NCBI GenBank assembly: GCA_028023455.1
Contig: JAQFVV010000012.1
Span: 12,662,364 to 12,726,363 of the forward strand
DNA: 64,000 nt
Reading direction: 5' to 3'
Source of the DNA: Epiperipatus broadwayi
Taxonomy: Eukaryota; Onychophora; Udeonychophora; Euonychophora; Peripatidae
Shown here in pieces: positions 10,722-25,665 of this stretch. Position 1 is the first letter of the stretch. Each line of letters opens with the position of its first letter. Below the pieces are notes generated by a model. The model worked only from the letters and a program-made list of their open reading frames with translations. It searched no databases and was not told the DNA's origin. The translations under genes and the position numbers were made by a program.

Positions 10722-12009
10722 TACCAAAAAAATGTTAAATTAAAACTTTATAGTAGATTTTTGTATAAACCGATTTAATAGTCAATAATACCAATAAACC
10801 ATAAAAATAAAATAATGAAAAATAGTTTCCAAAAATAAACTATAAGCTTTACTAATATATCCTCCAGGCATATTAGTTCTAAGTAAAGATCTCTCTCTCT
10901 CTCAAAAAAAAAAAAACCACTAAAAAATTCATTTGTTTATAAAATCTCCAAGGCGTATTAGATCACAGTAAACAATCCATTCAAAAAAACCATTATGAAA
11001 AATCCATTAAAATAAGCTACTTCAATTAATTAATTTTGACATCAAAGTATATCTGCAGTTGTCAAAAGATCAATTATACTAGAACAATAGAAAAAGTGAA
11101 AATCAATAAAAAAACATATTTTGATCCAATTAATTTCACAGAAAATATGCACATGTTAATCCTTGATCAAATATTTATTAAATGTATAAATCTTATAAAC
11201 ATAGTTCCAAATTAAATGATGTCTACCATAAAGCTAATGTTGACTTAAGCCCTTTGTCCATATAATAACATAGAAGAAACCGGTTTGATATCCAAAAAAG
11301 CTGATAAAATAAATAACGAGAGGCACCTTAAAAAAAAAAAATTCCAATAGTTTTAAGAGGGGGAAAAAACACGTCCTACTTCTACAAGAGACAGCAGCAG
11401 AAGAAGAAGAAGAATTATTATTATTTCCACTGTAAAAGGATGTATAGGGACATAGATCCAATTTTATGGACTATGCCATAGAGTGGAAGAAACAATTGAA
11501 CTCCTAATTTACAATTGAGAAGGTTTGACAAAAATAAGACAAATGACATGCAACATATATAGAAGGAAAAACACCATGATGGAGCAAATTATTAATGCAT
11601 ATCAGAGCCGATCGATACCAAACATCAGGACAGCTACATTCATCCTATATTCTTTTTGGCGCATGAGATGCAGCTTTATAATGAGGAAAAACACTTGATA
11701 TCATCTGGCCACATTTATTAATAAATTAATACAGATCAAAGATAGAGATAAAACTATCATTAGACCAGATTTATATGCCACAACTTGGTCACTTTTAAAA
11801 GAACAATCAAGACTATGAGAAATGCAAAACAAATACAATTGATAACACTGAAGTTACTGCATTATTTATAAACTATAGAACAAGGAACAAGTTCAAAATT
11901 GCCACAAGAAAAAACTTATATTTAAAGAAATGTAAACCAAATTGTAAATACAATGTAATAGAAACTATGTAAACCAAAAAAAGTAATAAAGTACCTTTTG
12001 AAATATACT
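10722..12009. other. AT-rich non-coding stretch
   Basis: Holds a (TC)n run near 10889-10906 and two loosely similar segments around CCAGGCATATTAG (about 10865) and CAAGGCGTATTAG (about 10950). No supported gene. Confidence 0.5.
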
Positions 12010-12114
12010 AGTAATAGTAGAAGTAGTAGTAATAATAATAATGATGATGATAATAATAATGATGATGATGATTATAATGATGATAATGATAATAATAATA
12101 ATAATAGTAATAGT
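12010..12114. repeat. Interrupted (TAA)/(TGA) microsatellite
   Basis: Trinucleotide array of AAT and ATG units with interruptions. It produces an artificial poly-Ile frame on the minus strand and Met/Ile on the plus strand. Confidence 0.9.
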
Positions 12115-14389
12115 TAACAGGCTCTTATTTTTCATGCTCCAAAAATACTCAACTGCTTTGCCTGCAGCAATTAACAAAACAATGTGTTACATAATGGTTG
12201 ACAATCAAGCATCAAGTCACTCAATGCCACCTTAGATAAATAGTGAATCAAGTAATAAACATGGACCAAGACATCCTCTCAAAAAAATTCACAAGAAAAA
12301 AAATTGATGATGCAAGACCTTCAACAGAAAAAAATATGAAAGTAAAAATAATTTCACAGAATGCAAAAACTAAATATTTTAGATGAGGTTTTATATCGTG
12401 TAATGTTTCAAAAGAGATCATTAGTAAATTACCAGGAGGCTTTCAATACCAGAGTGCGATCATGACTTGCAAAAAAATGATACAATTTATATTATTAATT
12501 AATATTTGCCTTTATAATTTTATGTTCTAGTTATTACTATGTGCTTGCTTACTAAGCAGTGTTCATGGTAGCAATTATTAAAAGAAAAAGTATATTAGAT
12601 ATGTATAGTTAATGGTAATATTAATTTAAATTTTATTAAAGTCAATTATGAAAGTAAGTATCAGAGCTTTAAATACTGGGGTGCTTAATTCTGTTAAAAA
12701 GTATTACAGTTGACTAAATGATGTGAGTTAATTTAACCACACATTCGAGGTCTGTTGGAAAATAAAATGTATAGTAGTTCTCAGATTGACCCAACTGATT
12801 TCTTAGTAATAATAATTGTTCTCTTTTTTCAAAAACCTCTACACCATCAGCTGGAATATATACCCTAATTGCACACACATGCACATTTAAATCATTCAAC
12901 ATTTTATGTATAGATCTTCATATGATAATAATTGCATTTTGTCATAATGCAATTATCTTAAAACATAATTTTTGGGTACATTTCTCCAGGTCCTGTTATT
13001 ATTAACAGATTATGTTTAGAAATTAACACAATTCTTGCAGCCATTCCATATCCTTTTCTGCTGTTGTAGGATTGTCATATGCCAATTTTTAAACAAATGA
13101 CTCCTTAAACTGAGTTTTCATTTAATGAATGGAGAGAGCCATTTACCCAATATTTAATCTTAATAGTGCATCATTTTTAAAATGTTAAATATTACTTATC
13201 TACAATCAGCTTACAGTATTTTATATAAAAATTGAGCAGTAATATAGACATTAAATGGTACATGTCATTCATAGGTAAAATTGGCTCTTAGACTGTAAAA
13301 TATTAGTGACATCAGTTAAAAATCAGAAAAATTTTCAAGGTGACTCATGGGCATTGGTATATATTTAATTCATGCTTTTTTTTATTCCTTTATACTGAAT
13401 TGATAGAATATCCAAGTTTTACTTACATACCATAAATTAAATTAAATAACACCTATGTCACTAATTTAGTTGCAATTATTTTTTGCCTATGAAAAAATAC
13501 TCTACATTTTAACTTATTAACAGCAGCAGAATTTTGGAATCTGCTGCATCCATTAATATAACTCCATTTTTCTATTTATAAAACTACTAAAATATTAAAA
13601 TTAGCTGTGTACATTCTCAAGTTGATAATGTCCAAGTTAAATTTTCTTATAATTCTTTTTAATTACTGGTCTATAAAAAAGATGGGTTTTTATATGTTAA
13701 TTATTAAAGGAGAATTTTTATATATTTTATTCATAACATTAAGTACATTGCGACAAAAATACCATAATGATATGTATACTATAAGTTCAGAATCCAAAAG
13801 AAATGAAATTCTAGTTTTTATTTTTAATTGAACAAATCACAAATTCTGTTATCAAACCTGTGTCACGTCTTAATCTTTGATTTAGTAAAGTGTTTGAAAA
13901 TAATTCCAAAGACCACTGTCATAAAAATTAAAAATAGTGATGGATAAAAGTAAATATTCTTATTTAATATCAGTTTCATTCCAAATTTCTCAGATTATTA
14001 TAATGATAGTAATGACTCTTTTTCTCACTCTATCACACAAAAGCTGTGTAATATAACCATTTGTAAACAATCAACTAATTTTAATCAATGATATAGATTT
14101 ATTTGATTGAGTCAAATGCTTTGACCAAGCCAATGTCACTTTTTTGTTCCCAGAATTTTTGTTCTATTTTCCTGGCAATGAAAACTACCTCTAAATGCAT
14201 CTTGATTCTTTAAAACCACATTTTGTCTCTGGTTAACTATTCATTTATGATTAGAAGCAATCTATTCAACAAAATCCTTGAAAGTATTTTTGCTGCAGTA
14301 AATGATAAATATATTCCATTGCTTCTGCTTAAAATCTTTTTTTCATAATATTTGATGACTTAGTCAAGTGATAAAAGTACATTTTTATT
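12115..14389. other. AT-rich non-coding stretch
   Basis: Only short chance frames. No domain, RNA gene or long repeat recognised. Confidence 0.5.
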
Positions 14390-14500
14390 CTTGTTTTTTT
14401 TTTTTTTAAGTGTCATAGCATCGGCCGGGACGCGAACCCGCAACCCGGGCAACCGCCTGCTAGTGCAAGGAGGTTGCGCTGACCTCTCGACCACCAATGC
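14390..14500 (-). mobile_element. tRNA-derived SINE unit with A tail
   Basis: On the minus strand, 14500-14418 (83 nt) is tRNA-like. The 5' end GCATTGG pairs with the 3' end CCGATGC (7 bp, one G-T wobble). A box A (TGGTCGAGAGG) and box B (GGTTCGCGTCC) of an RNA polymerase III promoter are present. The T arm is GCGGG, loop TTCGCGT, CCCGG, with one mismatch. The 83 nt length suggests a class II (Ser/Leu-like) origin. It is followed by CTATGACACTT and an A-rich run of about 12 nt (14390-14408). GC content is far above its surroundings. This could be a short SINE or a retroposed tRNA-like pseudogene. Confidence 0.7.
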
Positions 14501-17500
14501 AAGACTGTTCTCGTTTTTTATTATGGCAGTGGAGCAGAAACAATATTTTTATAGTATTATTAAAGTAAAGTATATTAATATGGTATTCAATTCATCAAAA
14601 TATTTAGCATTAACATTATTGTTTTAGGACTTACATTATGCTCACTATTTTTTTTCAGATTTTGAGATTTTGGCCGTCAATTTCCGAAAGCAATTATTAT
14701 TAAATAGAAAAATTTTATTTTAATTCTAAGTGTTGAATGAAAATTCATCACGATTTAAAATTCTATATGTGTTTACAATTTGAAGAAATTATTTTAAAAA
14801 AAACATTGTAGAAATAATAAATAAAAATGATCATAAATAAATTATTACACAATTTATTTATTTTTATTTTTGCTAGCTTGGCAATTTATATCAACTAATT
14901 AAATATTCAAAATAAAAGCGTTTTGTGAATAATGAATAGGGAGTTAAGAAAATCCAAGTAGAATTTTTTCTTTTGCTGTCTCCTATGATAAATTAATTTT
15001 ATATATTACTTTTAAATCTGATGATGTTAGTAATTTTTGCTTCTAATGAAAAAAAAAAGAGAAATTGTGAAGAAGAATCTGAAAAAGACTTAATTTCTTT
15101 TAATAACATTTGCATGTACATAATATATTTTTTTTTACAATCAGTATATAAACACTTATTGAAACTTGTTTTTCAGTCAAGAATATCTAGATACCTATTT
15201 TATCAAACTCTAATGAAATACTAGTTGATAGATTTGCTATCTGAGAAAAAAATGCCTATAAATCTGTAATCATCTGAAACAATTTGACATCAAGAATCAA
15301 AACTATTTGTGTATATATTGTAAAATATATCAAAAGTTCAAATGTTTTAATCAATTACAACTTGCAATGGACATTTGACAAGTGAATTCGTTGAAATTAA
15401 ATATTGTAATGTATCTTTTTAAACATTTCATATGTATTTGAAATTTTATTTTTTTGTTATTGATTTTGAATTTATAAAATAATTTCATTTTATATTTTAT
15501 GACCAGTGCACTCTTGATTCCTAAAACATTCTCATATCATTTTTTGGCATCAATTCACTTTTTTCTTCAATTCAGAACCATAAAAATGCACATTGATTAC
15601 TTTTCAAACTGTCATCTATCTGCTATAAATCATGAATCTAACATAATATAATATGCTAGAACAGTTTGTTTTACTTTTTTTTTAATTCGGATCAACATTT
15701 TTATTTTATTAAAAAAATAATAATAACAATCATATTCTCTCTCTTTTAATTCTTATAATTAAAAAACACAGTAACAGTTTTAAGCCTCTTTTCAGAAAGG
15801 ATTTAATCTCCTCGCCATCCATTTTTTAGCAATTTCAAAAGAGTTGATTTTATTACAACTTTCTATTAAAAAATCTTAAAAATAAATTTTTTGTTTTGTT
15901 TATGATATTTTATATAATAGAATATTTTTAAAAATGACTGAAGCAGCAAAATTTGCATAAACAAATGTCCATTTATTAATTCATTTAATTTACTTTTTAT
16001 AATAATCAATGATTAGATAGAGTATTCATTTTAAAAAATCTAATTATATATAATTTTTAACATAGGTAATTACTATATTAGAATTAGATAAATGTTGGAC
16101 TTTATAAATATATGCATGTGTTGTTATAAATGTGGATTGTTTTGAATTATAATATGTGAGTTGTACATAAAGCTAATAGTTAAGTACTCTTTATATATAA
16201 TCTATTTCAGTGAGTAATCATTAGATTGCTTTTCTTTAATATTTAATAAACTTATTTTTTATTATTTTTGCATAACCTAACATTTATTTTCTCTGATCGC
16301 TTGAAAAATGATAGAATTAAAATTCTTTGTATAATTTTTGATGAAACTGTCAACATTATTATATTTTATTTTTAAAAATGATTTTTTTATTAGTTAACAT
16401 TTAAAACATTGGATGTGCTCCCAAAAATAGTTTACAAAACTAATTTAAATTATATTTTTATTCAAAACTAATGTTTTGCATCAAATACATTAAAATTTAT
16501 TAAAGTAAATATTTCAAATTATTATTTGATGAAGCATAATAAAAATAAAATTTTATCTAAATTCAAATTTTCTATGCAATACCATTATGAAATTTACTTA
16601 TAAAGTAATCTTTAACTTTTTAAATGTTACATTCTCTTTCAAATCCACATTCTGCAATGTAATACATTAACAATTATCATATCTAAATCACAAGAACATT
16701 TTTCAGCTAATTTGCTTTTTCTGATTATAATCATTGAATTTGCATTACCTTTACTTAATGCCTGAATTACCTTACTCTACTTTTCAAAGTCGTGATTTAC
16801 TTTTCCCCATAAATAGAGTAATTATCTAGAATATGGATTATAGGAATTTAGACACTCTGTCATTTATAACCCAATTATTTCACTTACTATTTAAGTGTTG
16901 ATTATTAGGCTGAATAAAGATATCATTATCATCTAGCAATATTAGCTAAATTAAAAGTTAAAAATATTATTGATTATTGTTATCTTTTTTATATAATACC
17001 ATAGATAACCTGCAATTCTTTTATGATAAAAGTTAATAATAAATATTGTTGCTAACCAGGTATCAAACCTTTATAAGTTACATAAGCTAATTGTCTTACT
17101 TTAAAAACATTAGTATAAACCATATTTATGCCATTATTAACTTTGAATAGCTAAATAAAAAATTATAAATTAATACATATCAAAACTATGCAATACAAAG
17201 CCTCTAAGTAGAAAAAAAAGTTGATTACTTAGCTCCACTTTCATGTACTATCTGATGAGATATTTGATTGTTTTGTTGTTTAATTGCATTATGGCTCCTG
17301 CTGTTGAATGAGAAATATCACTACAATATATTTATTTAATCTCAAGAGAAAATAAAAAATTATTAAATTATTTTAATGCTGTTTAAAATGTTTAATTTTT
17401 ATTAACTGTATTAAAAGTAAAAGTAAATTGTAAGCTGGACATTCACAAATACATGCCACTTTTTTTAACCACTTGCATCTTTTCACATTGTGGTTTTATT

Positions 17501-18540
17501 TATTAATAGTATTTAGCACTCTTCTTAATTATACAGATTATCCTTCCTTTATTGATTAATATTGCTGAGTAAACTATAATATGATTACCTATATAAGTTC
17601 CTCAGCTAGTTGAATCATTCTAAATTTAACACCAAATCAGAGTATAGCAAGTTATTTGAGGGAACTAATCCATTAACCTTTCATTATATTTTATATAAGA
17701 ATAGCTCTCTTTATATGTGTTTTATCTTATTTCATTACTTTTTTAAAGAAATGTAATTAACTTGAAAAAAATGAGGCATTCTTACAAAAGATATATGTAA
17801 TAATATAGAGACAAAAGGAATGTTTTTTTTCTAAGTAATGTCACACTTTAAAAAATAAATTTTTATTATAAAAGGAGTCAAATTTGAATGTGGATATAAA
17901 ATATATATCATAAACATTGATTTCAACATTTAAAATAATATTTACTTAATTCTGTGAAACTAAAATTTATTCAAACAAGCATTTAAAAAAAAGTATATCT
18001 GGAATTTTTTTGCCATAAAAATTATTTCATTTTTATATTAACATAAATTAATGCTTATTAATTTTTCTATTATTAATTGTACCTTTATATTATACATATA
18101 TATACAAAATCAAATTTAACATGGATTTATAATTACCTAAAGTGTTGCTTATTATGTTAATGTAGTTATTGAACAAAATGTATTTATACCAAATATGTGT
18201 GCAAATGAACTAATTCAACAATTCTTTCTTACATATAATTTTGAGTTTTAATCTGTTATTTATTGGATATAAGAAAAGGTTCCTGACTGAGTTGATGACT
18301 AAGAAGTATTAAATAAGGCAAAATATCCGATTGTATAAATGATAGAACTAAGTCCTGAATGAAGTTTAGCATAGTAGTAGCATGGAATGTTAAGAATGGA
18401 ATGTTTCCAAATTTGTTTTTCAATTTAAAAAACTCAACTCAAATTAACTGAATAAAACTATTAAACCACTAGGGTGCCTGAACATCATATGACTATCCAA
18501 ACAATTTACAATATCAGTAAATATATGTAGTTATTGTACT
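14501..18540. other. 4 kb AT-rich non-coding stretch
   Basis: No gene or repeat that I can support. Short open frames here lack codon bias and any recognisable domain. Confidence 0.5.
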
Positions 18541-19215
18541 GCTAAAAAGATTAAAGTAATGTTTAATCGATTTTCTCAAAATATGAAAATAAAGATTGAT
18601 TATGATGAGTTAGAAAAAGTTAACAGTTACAAATACCTTGGGCAGATTACTAATACAGATGGAAATATAATAGATGAAATTAATCATAAAATTAAACTTG
18701 GTTGGAGTGCTTTTGGTAGAAATAACTTAATACTAAAAAAAATATGCCTATGTGTTTGAAAAGAAAGGTTTTTAATAAATTTGTTTTATCAGTTCTTACT
18801 TATGGATCTGAGACTTGGACACTTAATAGAAGAGCAATATAGAGACTTCACACTACTGAAAAAAGTATGGAGAGATGCATGTTGGGAATAACAAGAAGAG
18901 ATTAAAAATGCAATGTATGGGTAAGAGAACTAACAGGTGTTACTGACCTCATTGAAAAAATTAAAAATTGAAATGAAGTTGGGCTGGACATATTTCTAAA
19001 AGAGATGATAATAGGTGGACAATTGAAATCTTAAACTGGATTCCAAGAGATTGTAAAAAATCCAGAAAGAGACCACATGTTAGATGGATGGATGAAATAA
19101 GAAAGTGTACCAGGGTGATGTGGAGAAGAGAAGTTAAAGATCGGAGATGGATTGAACTTGGAGAGACCTTCATCCTGCAGTGTATTGATAATGGTTGATG
19201 ATGATGATGTACTGT
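18541..19215 (+). pseudogene. LINE reverse transcriptase C-terminus, 5'-truncated
   Basis: Plus-strand translation gives the C-terminal part of a LINE ORF2: EKVNSYKYLGQITNTDGNII and EINHKIKLGWSAFGR, then after a frameshift near 18750 VLSVLTYGSETWTL, and finally RDDNRWTIEILNWIPRD and RPHVRWMDEIRK. This set of motifs marks the APE-endonuclease LINEs often annotated as 'craniofacial development protein 2-like' in animal genomes. Several stops and at least two frame changes make it dead. It ends in GTTGATGATGATGATG, a short tandem tail typical of RTE-like LINE 3' ends. The endonuclease and most of RT are missing, as expected from incomplete reverse transcription. Confidence 0.85.
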
Positions 19216-22200
19216 TCTATTTTCAAAATCAATCTTCTGAATGATAAGGGGCAGATTACATATTTGACCTGATTCAGTATTAAAACCTTAAAACTAGATG
19301 TATATGTTTGCATTTTATTCTGCTACAGTTTTTTACTAACAGTGAAAATATGCTATTGCACCTAGTCTCCATAGCAGGTGCTTGATGATCCCTTGATTTC
19401 ACGAGCAAAATAATCATACTTGTTAAATGAATAATATATTACTGGCTTAAAAAAATTCATATTTTCATATTTTTAATTTTAAAGTTTAATTGTTCAAAAT
19501 TATTTGCAACATTTATATATATCGTTAAGAAAAGACTATTTTCTAATATTTAAAATAATAATGTTTTTGATAGACATAATCTGCTGGAAAACATTTGAAT
19601 TAAGCTATTTTTTAGCATTTTTGTTAAAATGAAATATTATTAATGGGAGCTTGAAAATTCAATTTTTTTATATAAAAAAAACACTAAAGGGTAATTTGTC
19701 ATTGTTTTATATTTATAGCTTTAAAATTAAATTTAAAATTTAAAATCATATTTGACAAGTTTACAAGTTCACTTCTGTCTTCCCTTATAAATCTTTAACG
19801 TTTTTAAATACATTTTTCAAATTTTATAACAGTACATTTTCCAAATAAATATGTCTTACTTTATAATTAAAAAACAAAGTTTTTTTTTTTATTTTTTTTA
19901 TTTATAAAAAGCTATAAATTGTTTAAAGAATAGAATTGTGCAAAACGAGTGCATGTTTCAATGCTAAATGTGGCCACATGTGAGCATGTAAAAATATGTC
20001 ATTATCTATTATCTTAAACAGTCATTAGGCAGAAAATTTGACTTGAGTATGTATATTATGATGATCTGTTGAGAAACAATAAAAACCTTCATGGATAACA
20101 GTAGCATATCATTGCTTTACAAGATCTTCACAAAAATGCCATAGTAACATGAGTTCATAATTCATTATTATAATATATATATATATGTTGTATTGAATAA
20201 ATAGTTCTACATGTAACTTTACTAAAAAGTGCCACTAGATAATAAATCTAGACCTCTTTCCTATACGAAATGGTTATTTATTATACTTGTTGATTCAAGG
20301 TAATTTACATTCCACACATTAATCCATTTTAAAATTGCTTATCACTTGGACGTTTTTTATATTTAATATTTGTTTAATAATCCACAATTCAGGAATGGCA
20401 TTTAAATATTTAGCTTTTCTAATCCATTGAATGTTATTTAAACATTTAGCATTGATAATCCATAATGCAATTCCTTAAGCATTGGATACAAATTCGTAAT
20501 TTATTCCAGTTTATTTAACACTGCAATTTAATTCATTTAAACAGATGCTATAATTTTATCTAAAAGATTAGCATTCATTTTTTCTTTAATTTGAGGTATA
20601 CGGTTAATCTATTCATTTATAGATCTTTAATCCATAATGCCAATAATTATTATCGTATCTTTGATAAAGCAAATAATGTAACATCCATAACAAAACGTTT
20701 TTCATGACTTTTTCAATCACAGTTTGTTTTTCTAAGTTACAAGTTTATGGAGTGATATTTGAGTTGAAAAAATTACTGTTTAAAGTTTACCATTATATAA
20801 TTATAAACAAGATAAATCGGCACTATTGAAAGGTAATATTCACATTTTTTAAAAAATAAAAAGAAAACAATTATTTTACAATATTTTGAAAATAAACATT
20901 AGTGACTTATTTGATGTTAATAAAAATAATTTTTCAGTTATCAGCTATTTACCATTACTTTCAATTAAAAAAATTCAGAGATTTATTGTTGAAGTTGTGA
21001 GACAGCATTGCAGCAGTGAATTTATCCATTTCCCACTAATACTTAACAGTAATACATGTGATTTCTTGAACTAAAGAATTAATTAATTAATTGATAATAG
21101 TTTCTGTTTTATTTGTTATTATCCATCATTCTTCTGGAATGATGAGAAGACATTTGCTGAGCAAAGACAACTACCTGGCTGTTTGATATAGCTAACCATC
21201 AAGTAGATGACAAACAACATGACTATTTAAAAAGTTGAACCAGCGTAGGTCCTGAATGCAATGAAAATTTAAAAAGACTGTTTGGATTTTCCAGCTTTTA
21301 TACCAGTTATCAACTGATATCTGGCTTGCAGAATATTCTCTATCATGCATTGTGGTTCCTTCATTTTTTTATAAAATATTGGAAGAAGTCATCATGGTTA
21401 TTGCTAGGCAAAATATTAGAGTTAAGATTTTTGAATCAAGATGATAAAACTTTAGAAACACTGTTCAAAAATGAAGAAAAAAAGAAAAAATAATTTCAAT
21501 ATTTAATTGTTTTACTTCTGCATTCTAAAATATTTTTACAAATATTTATTTAAAATAAATAAATCATAAAACTATAAAGTTCTCAGACATTTATTTCAAT
21601 TAGATGTTAAATTAACCTTTTAATGATTATCATTCAATTAATATTCTAGAAAACTAAATTAGTATTTGCTAATTAAAATTTTAAACATGTAAGTTTTCCA
21701 CATGCACACAGAATATAAAATGTAAGAACTGTTTTTTTTATCTTTTATTAAAATTTTGTTATCTAACTCTATTTTATATTTCTAATTTTGAATTATTTGT
21801 TTTATGTATGTGAGCACTTCTTTTGATTTATACAATTTGATAACTTTAATCTGTAATAAAAATAGCAACAAAATATGAAGCTACATTTTTTTTTTTACAA
21901 GCATTTATCAGAAAGTTTGCCTAGAAAGACATTTAATACTGCTTTAAAAAATTATATTTTCTCATAAACATTAGTATAAGAGACTATTAAACTTGATATT
22001 AATTATATTCTATGCTATAAAACCAATGGCAGAAATGAATATATTTGTTTAACTATAAAAATTAAAGCCAATAAAATTTTTATGATTTTAAACTTAGAAT
22101 AGCCAATTTAAAATGATACCATAAGGTTACAATTTATATATAACATTTTAAATCTTTATATATGTTTTATCCAATTTACACTGCATTTTAAATGATATAA

Positions 22201-23036
22201 CTATTGCTATAATATCTTTATATATTTCTGTATATTTCTTAGTATTGAATAAATGTTATTTATCTATTTACTCTAACTGTAATGCAAGGTTCAAATAATA
22301 CAGCATGATGATCTTCAATTAGACTAATTACCAATATTCATAATTAATTCAAGAATTGAAAGCCTTTTCTTTTAATTTGTAATTCATTATGCAAAATCAT
22401 TAGCTGTTTTCCTGAAATTTCATCCAATAATTTCTGAAATTTTAACACAATTTTTTTTTATTTGTGGCAAAGTATTCCCAATGGGCATTTAGATGTTTAT
22501 TTATTAGAGGCTGGCAGTTTAGTTCTCATCAGATTTGCAGTTGCTATAAGTCACAGCTAATTTGTCACATACAGATTTAAATTTTAAATATTATATATAT
22601 ATATCATTTTGAATTATTTTATTTTTGCTTTAATATTCCTGTTGTATGAATTGTTTTTATTAATATCTACATCATTATTTTTTAAATATTCGCATTACTT
22701 TTAATGTCAAATTATCTATTTTAATTATTTTATCGAATTTTTATTTTGGTCTTATAACATGTTGCAAAATCTTTTGGGTCACTGTCATTAATTTAGAACT
22801 AAGATATTGAAAATACATATTCTGGGTTTTTTTTGTCTATTTTACAAAGATGTTTAGCTTCAATTTTGCTATCTTAAATGTCATCATTTTACTTAATTTC
22901 ATTGTTTTAGCATTTCTTGTTAATGGTTAAATTTTTGTTTTAGCTTTTTAAAAAACCTTGCCACCAAACATTGTCTTAATTAGGTAAAATATTAAAACAT
23001 CTATAAAAAAAATTCTGCTATCACCTTCACATACGT
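19216..23036. other. 3.8 kb AT-rich non-coding stretch
   Basis: Contains a weak, degenerate tandem pattern at about 20390-20490 (repeated TAATCCA and ATTTAAA...TTTAGC blocks, period near 42). Nothing else supported. Confidence 0.45.
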
Positions 23037-23059
23037 AAATAGTAATAATGATGATGATG

Positions 23060-23105
<46 letters not shown>

Positions 23106-23118
23106 CAACAATAACAGC
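23037..23118. repeat. (TAA)n microsatellite
   Basis: ATG/ATA units followed by about 17 uninterrupted AAT units and a short AAC tail. Confidence 0.95.
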
Positions 23119-24414
23119 AGCTCAGTTTTTGAATAAGTCATTGCATTTTTCACTAGTTGGTGAGATTTGGAAATTTTTTATCTTCTTTTATCAACTATCT
23201 AAAATTAGCTAGATGTACAATTACTATGCAATATATGGGCTGGCTACCCAAAAGAAAAATTCTTAGCATGATGGGAATTTAAAATAGTTTTCAAGACTTA
23301 TTTATAATTAGTCATATTTTTATTAATATTATTATTTTTATATTTCTACATGTAAAGTAAATTAATAAAATATTGTCATAAATTATTCAAATAAAATTTA
23401 ACTAAAAGCAATTATGATAAAAAAAAATGCTTAAAAAAAAATTCTAATGAATAAGGTAAGCTAATAAATTTTCATTTTATTCTTGCACTTTAATTTGCAG
23501 TGCTTTGTATTGATTTCCTTCTTACCTCTGGTGTTTAGCCAGGTAATGAATGTTAGTTAACTTAATATATTAAAATCAATTTATTTTTGCTTCACAAGAT
23601 TTTACTTTCTAACATTCAAGAAATGAATTATTGAAAATTAGAAAGTCACTATTTCTTTTCAATGATAAATTTAAGTAAACTTACTTATAAAATAATTAAA
23701 GCTTTAAAAAAATACACATTTACATTAAAATTTTAATTAATAATTTATTATATAACATGCATTACATTATTTTTACGTGCATGCATATATATACCACTAT
23801 TATTACGTGTTGGTGTTTTTGTACAGTGCTTATTTTAATTGCATATAGAACTGACCAGAGTTTTAATGAGTTGTATTGATGTTCTACACTATTTTTTGTA
23901 AATTTAATCTATTATCAAGTCTCTCTGACCAACGATGAGTATGTGATGTTTTAACATGTTTAAATTTAATCCCGGCCAGTATGGATTATATATACATAAA
24001 GAGAAAGTTATACATCCACCATACTCGGCAAAAAGTTTTTATTTTTTAACATAACATTTTTTTGTGCATGATATCTTAATTTACTGTTAAAGTGAATAAG
24101 CTTTAATACTAGGTTGTAACATATTAAACTGTAAATTAAAATTATATATTAGACATTGCTTTCTTGTGGACCACCATATAAATAACATGATTTTTTTTTA
24201 CAAATTAATACCTGCCTCCATTTGGAAACCAGTTTTTATTTTATAATAAACTTCTGGTTAATAAGAAAAATAGTGAAATATATTTTAATTTGAAATGTAA
24301 ATAATAATAATAAACCTAATTATTTCCTATTATAATTTAAGATCACAAAACTCACTATAAATAGAATAGGTATAAATAAGTTAACATTAATGGATCTAAA
24401 ATAGTCATAGTTTT

Positions 24415-24415
<1 letters not shown>
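23119..24415. other. AT-rich non-coding stretch
   Basis: No supported gene or repeat. Confidence 0.5.
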
Positions 24416-24765
<350 letters not shown>

Positions 24766-25309
24766 CACTCATAAATAAGTAAGGGTATTCCAATTTCAAA
24801 AAAAAGAGAAAGAGAAAAAAACATTCTAAAAATGAGTTTTGCAGTGGCTATGTAGATCAACCTATGAACCTCAAATACTTCATATAAAAACATGCTGGTC
24901 CAGTTTTCTGTTTACTTGATATTATTTACAATATTATCTTTTACTTTCCTCTGAAGAAAACTTTTAAATACTTCAACACTGTTTAATTATAGCTCTCCAG
25001 TATATTCCATTCTCTTCTATATTTTCCCAATAGAAATAATTGATTTTGCACTTCTTTAGAATGTCTTTGAGGTAATCCTTATAACAAAAAGGTCAACCTA
25101 TCTTATGTTCACATAAAGCATTCTTTTAGGAAAACTTCCATTGCCTGTTTTACATGTCTAATCTAATGAAAGTGTGTTTTTACTGTAGTGGATTTAACAG
25201 TCACATATCATATTGAAAAGATGCTATAAAGACATTGCACACCTCTGTTGTACAATCTGTCTATTGAGTAAGAAGATCAAAAGGAGAGAGCCTAAAAGCA
25301 AAATGTGCA
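24766..25309. other. AT-rich non-coding stretch
   Basis: May contain the eroded start of the 5' LTR of the next element; I could not align it convincingly to 29570-29830. Confidence 0.35.
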
Positions 25310-25665
25310 GATGCACATCTCAAACATTGAAGATAAATAAGATAATGCAAAGTCTTTACATTAAATGTGCACATATTTATTATCACTTTCAATTTAGTGT
25401 TCATAACCTTAATCACCATTGTTTGGAGATCAGCAAAAGTGAAGGAGTGAAGAAGCATCCAGTGGAATACTATTGAGTCTTCATAGGCATTACCTATAAT
25501 CAAACTCACCATTATGTGAAAGTGACACAAATAAGCAGTATCACTATACCAAATAATCCATACCAGACAAATAACAACAACCCAATAATTATCTGGTGTA
25601 TGCACAGAATGCAACAGCAAAACAATAAATTGCAAATTCCTGTATTGATCTTAATATATTTGTTA
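25310..25665 (+). repeat. 5' LTR-like repeat of the old Gypsy element (partial)
   Basis: About 25325-25385 (AAGTCTTTACATT then GTGCA(C/T)ATAT) matches 30020-30082. About 25385-25665 (GATCAGCAAAAGTGAA, CATACCAGACA-ATAACAAC, AAATTGCAAATTCCT) matches 34345-34632. The block ends TTTGTTACA, a plausible LTR 3' end. Confidence 0.6.

Noticed and set aside
18961-19173. Minus-strand 70-codon frame
   Set aside because: Antisense shadow of the LINE reverse transcriptase fragment.
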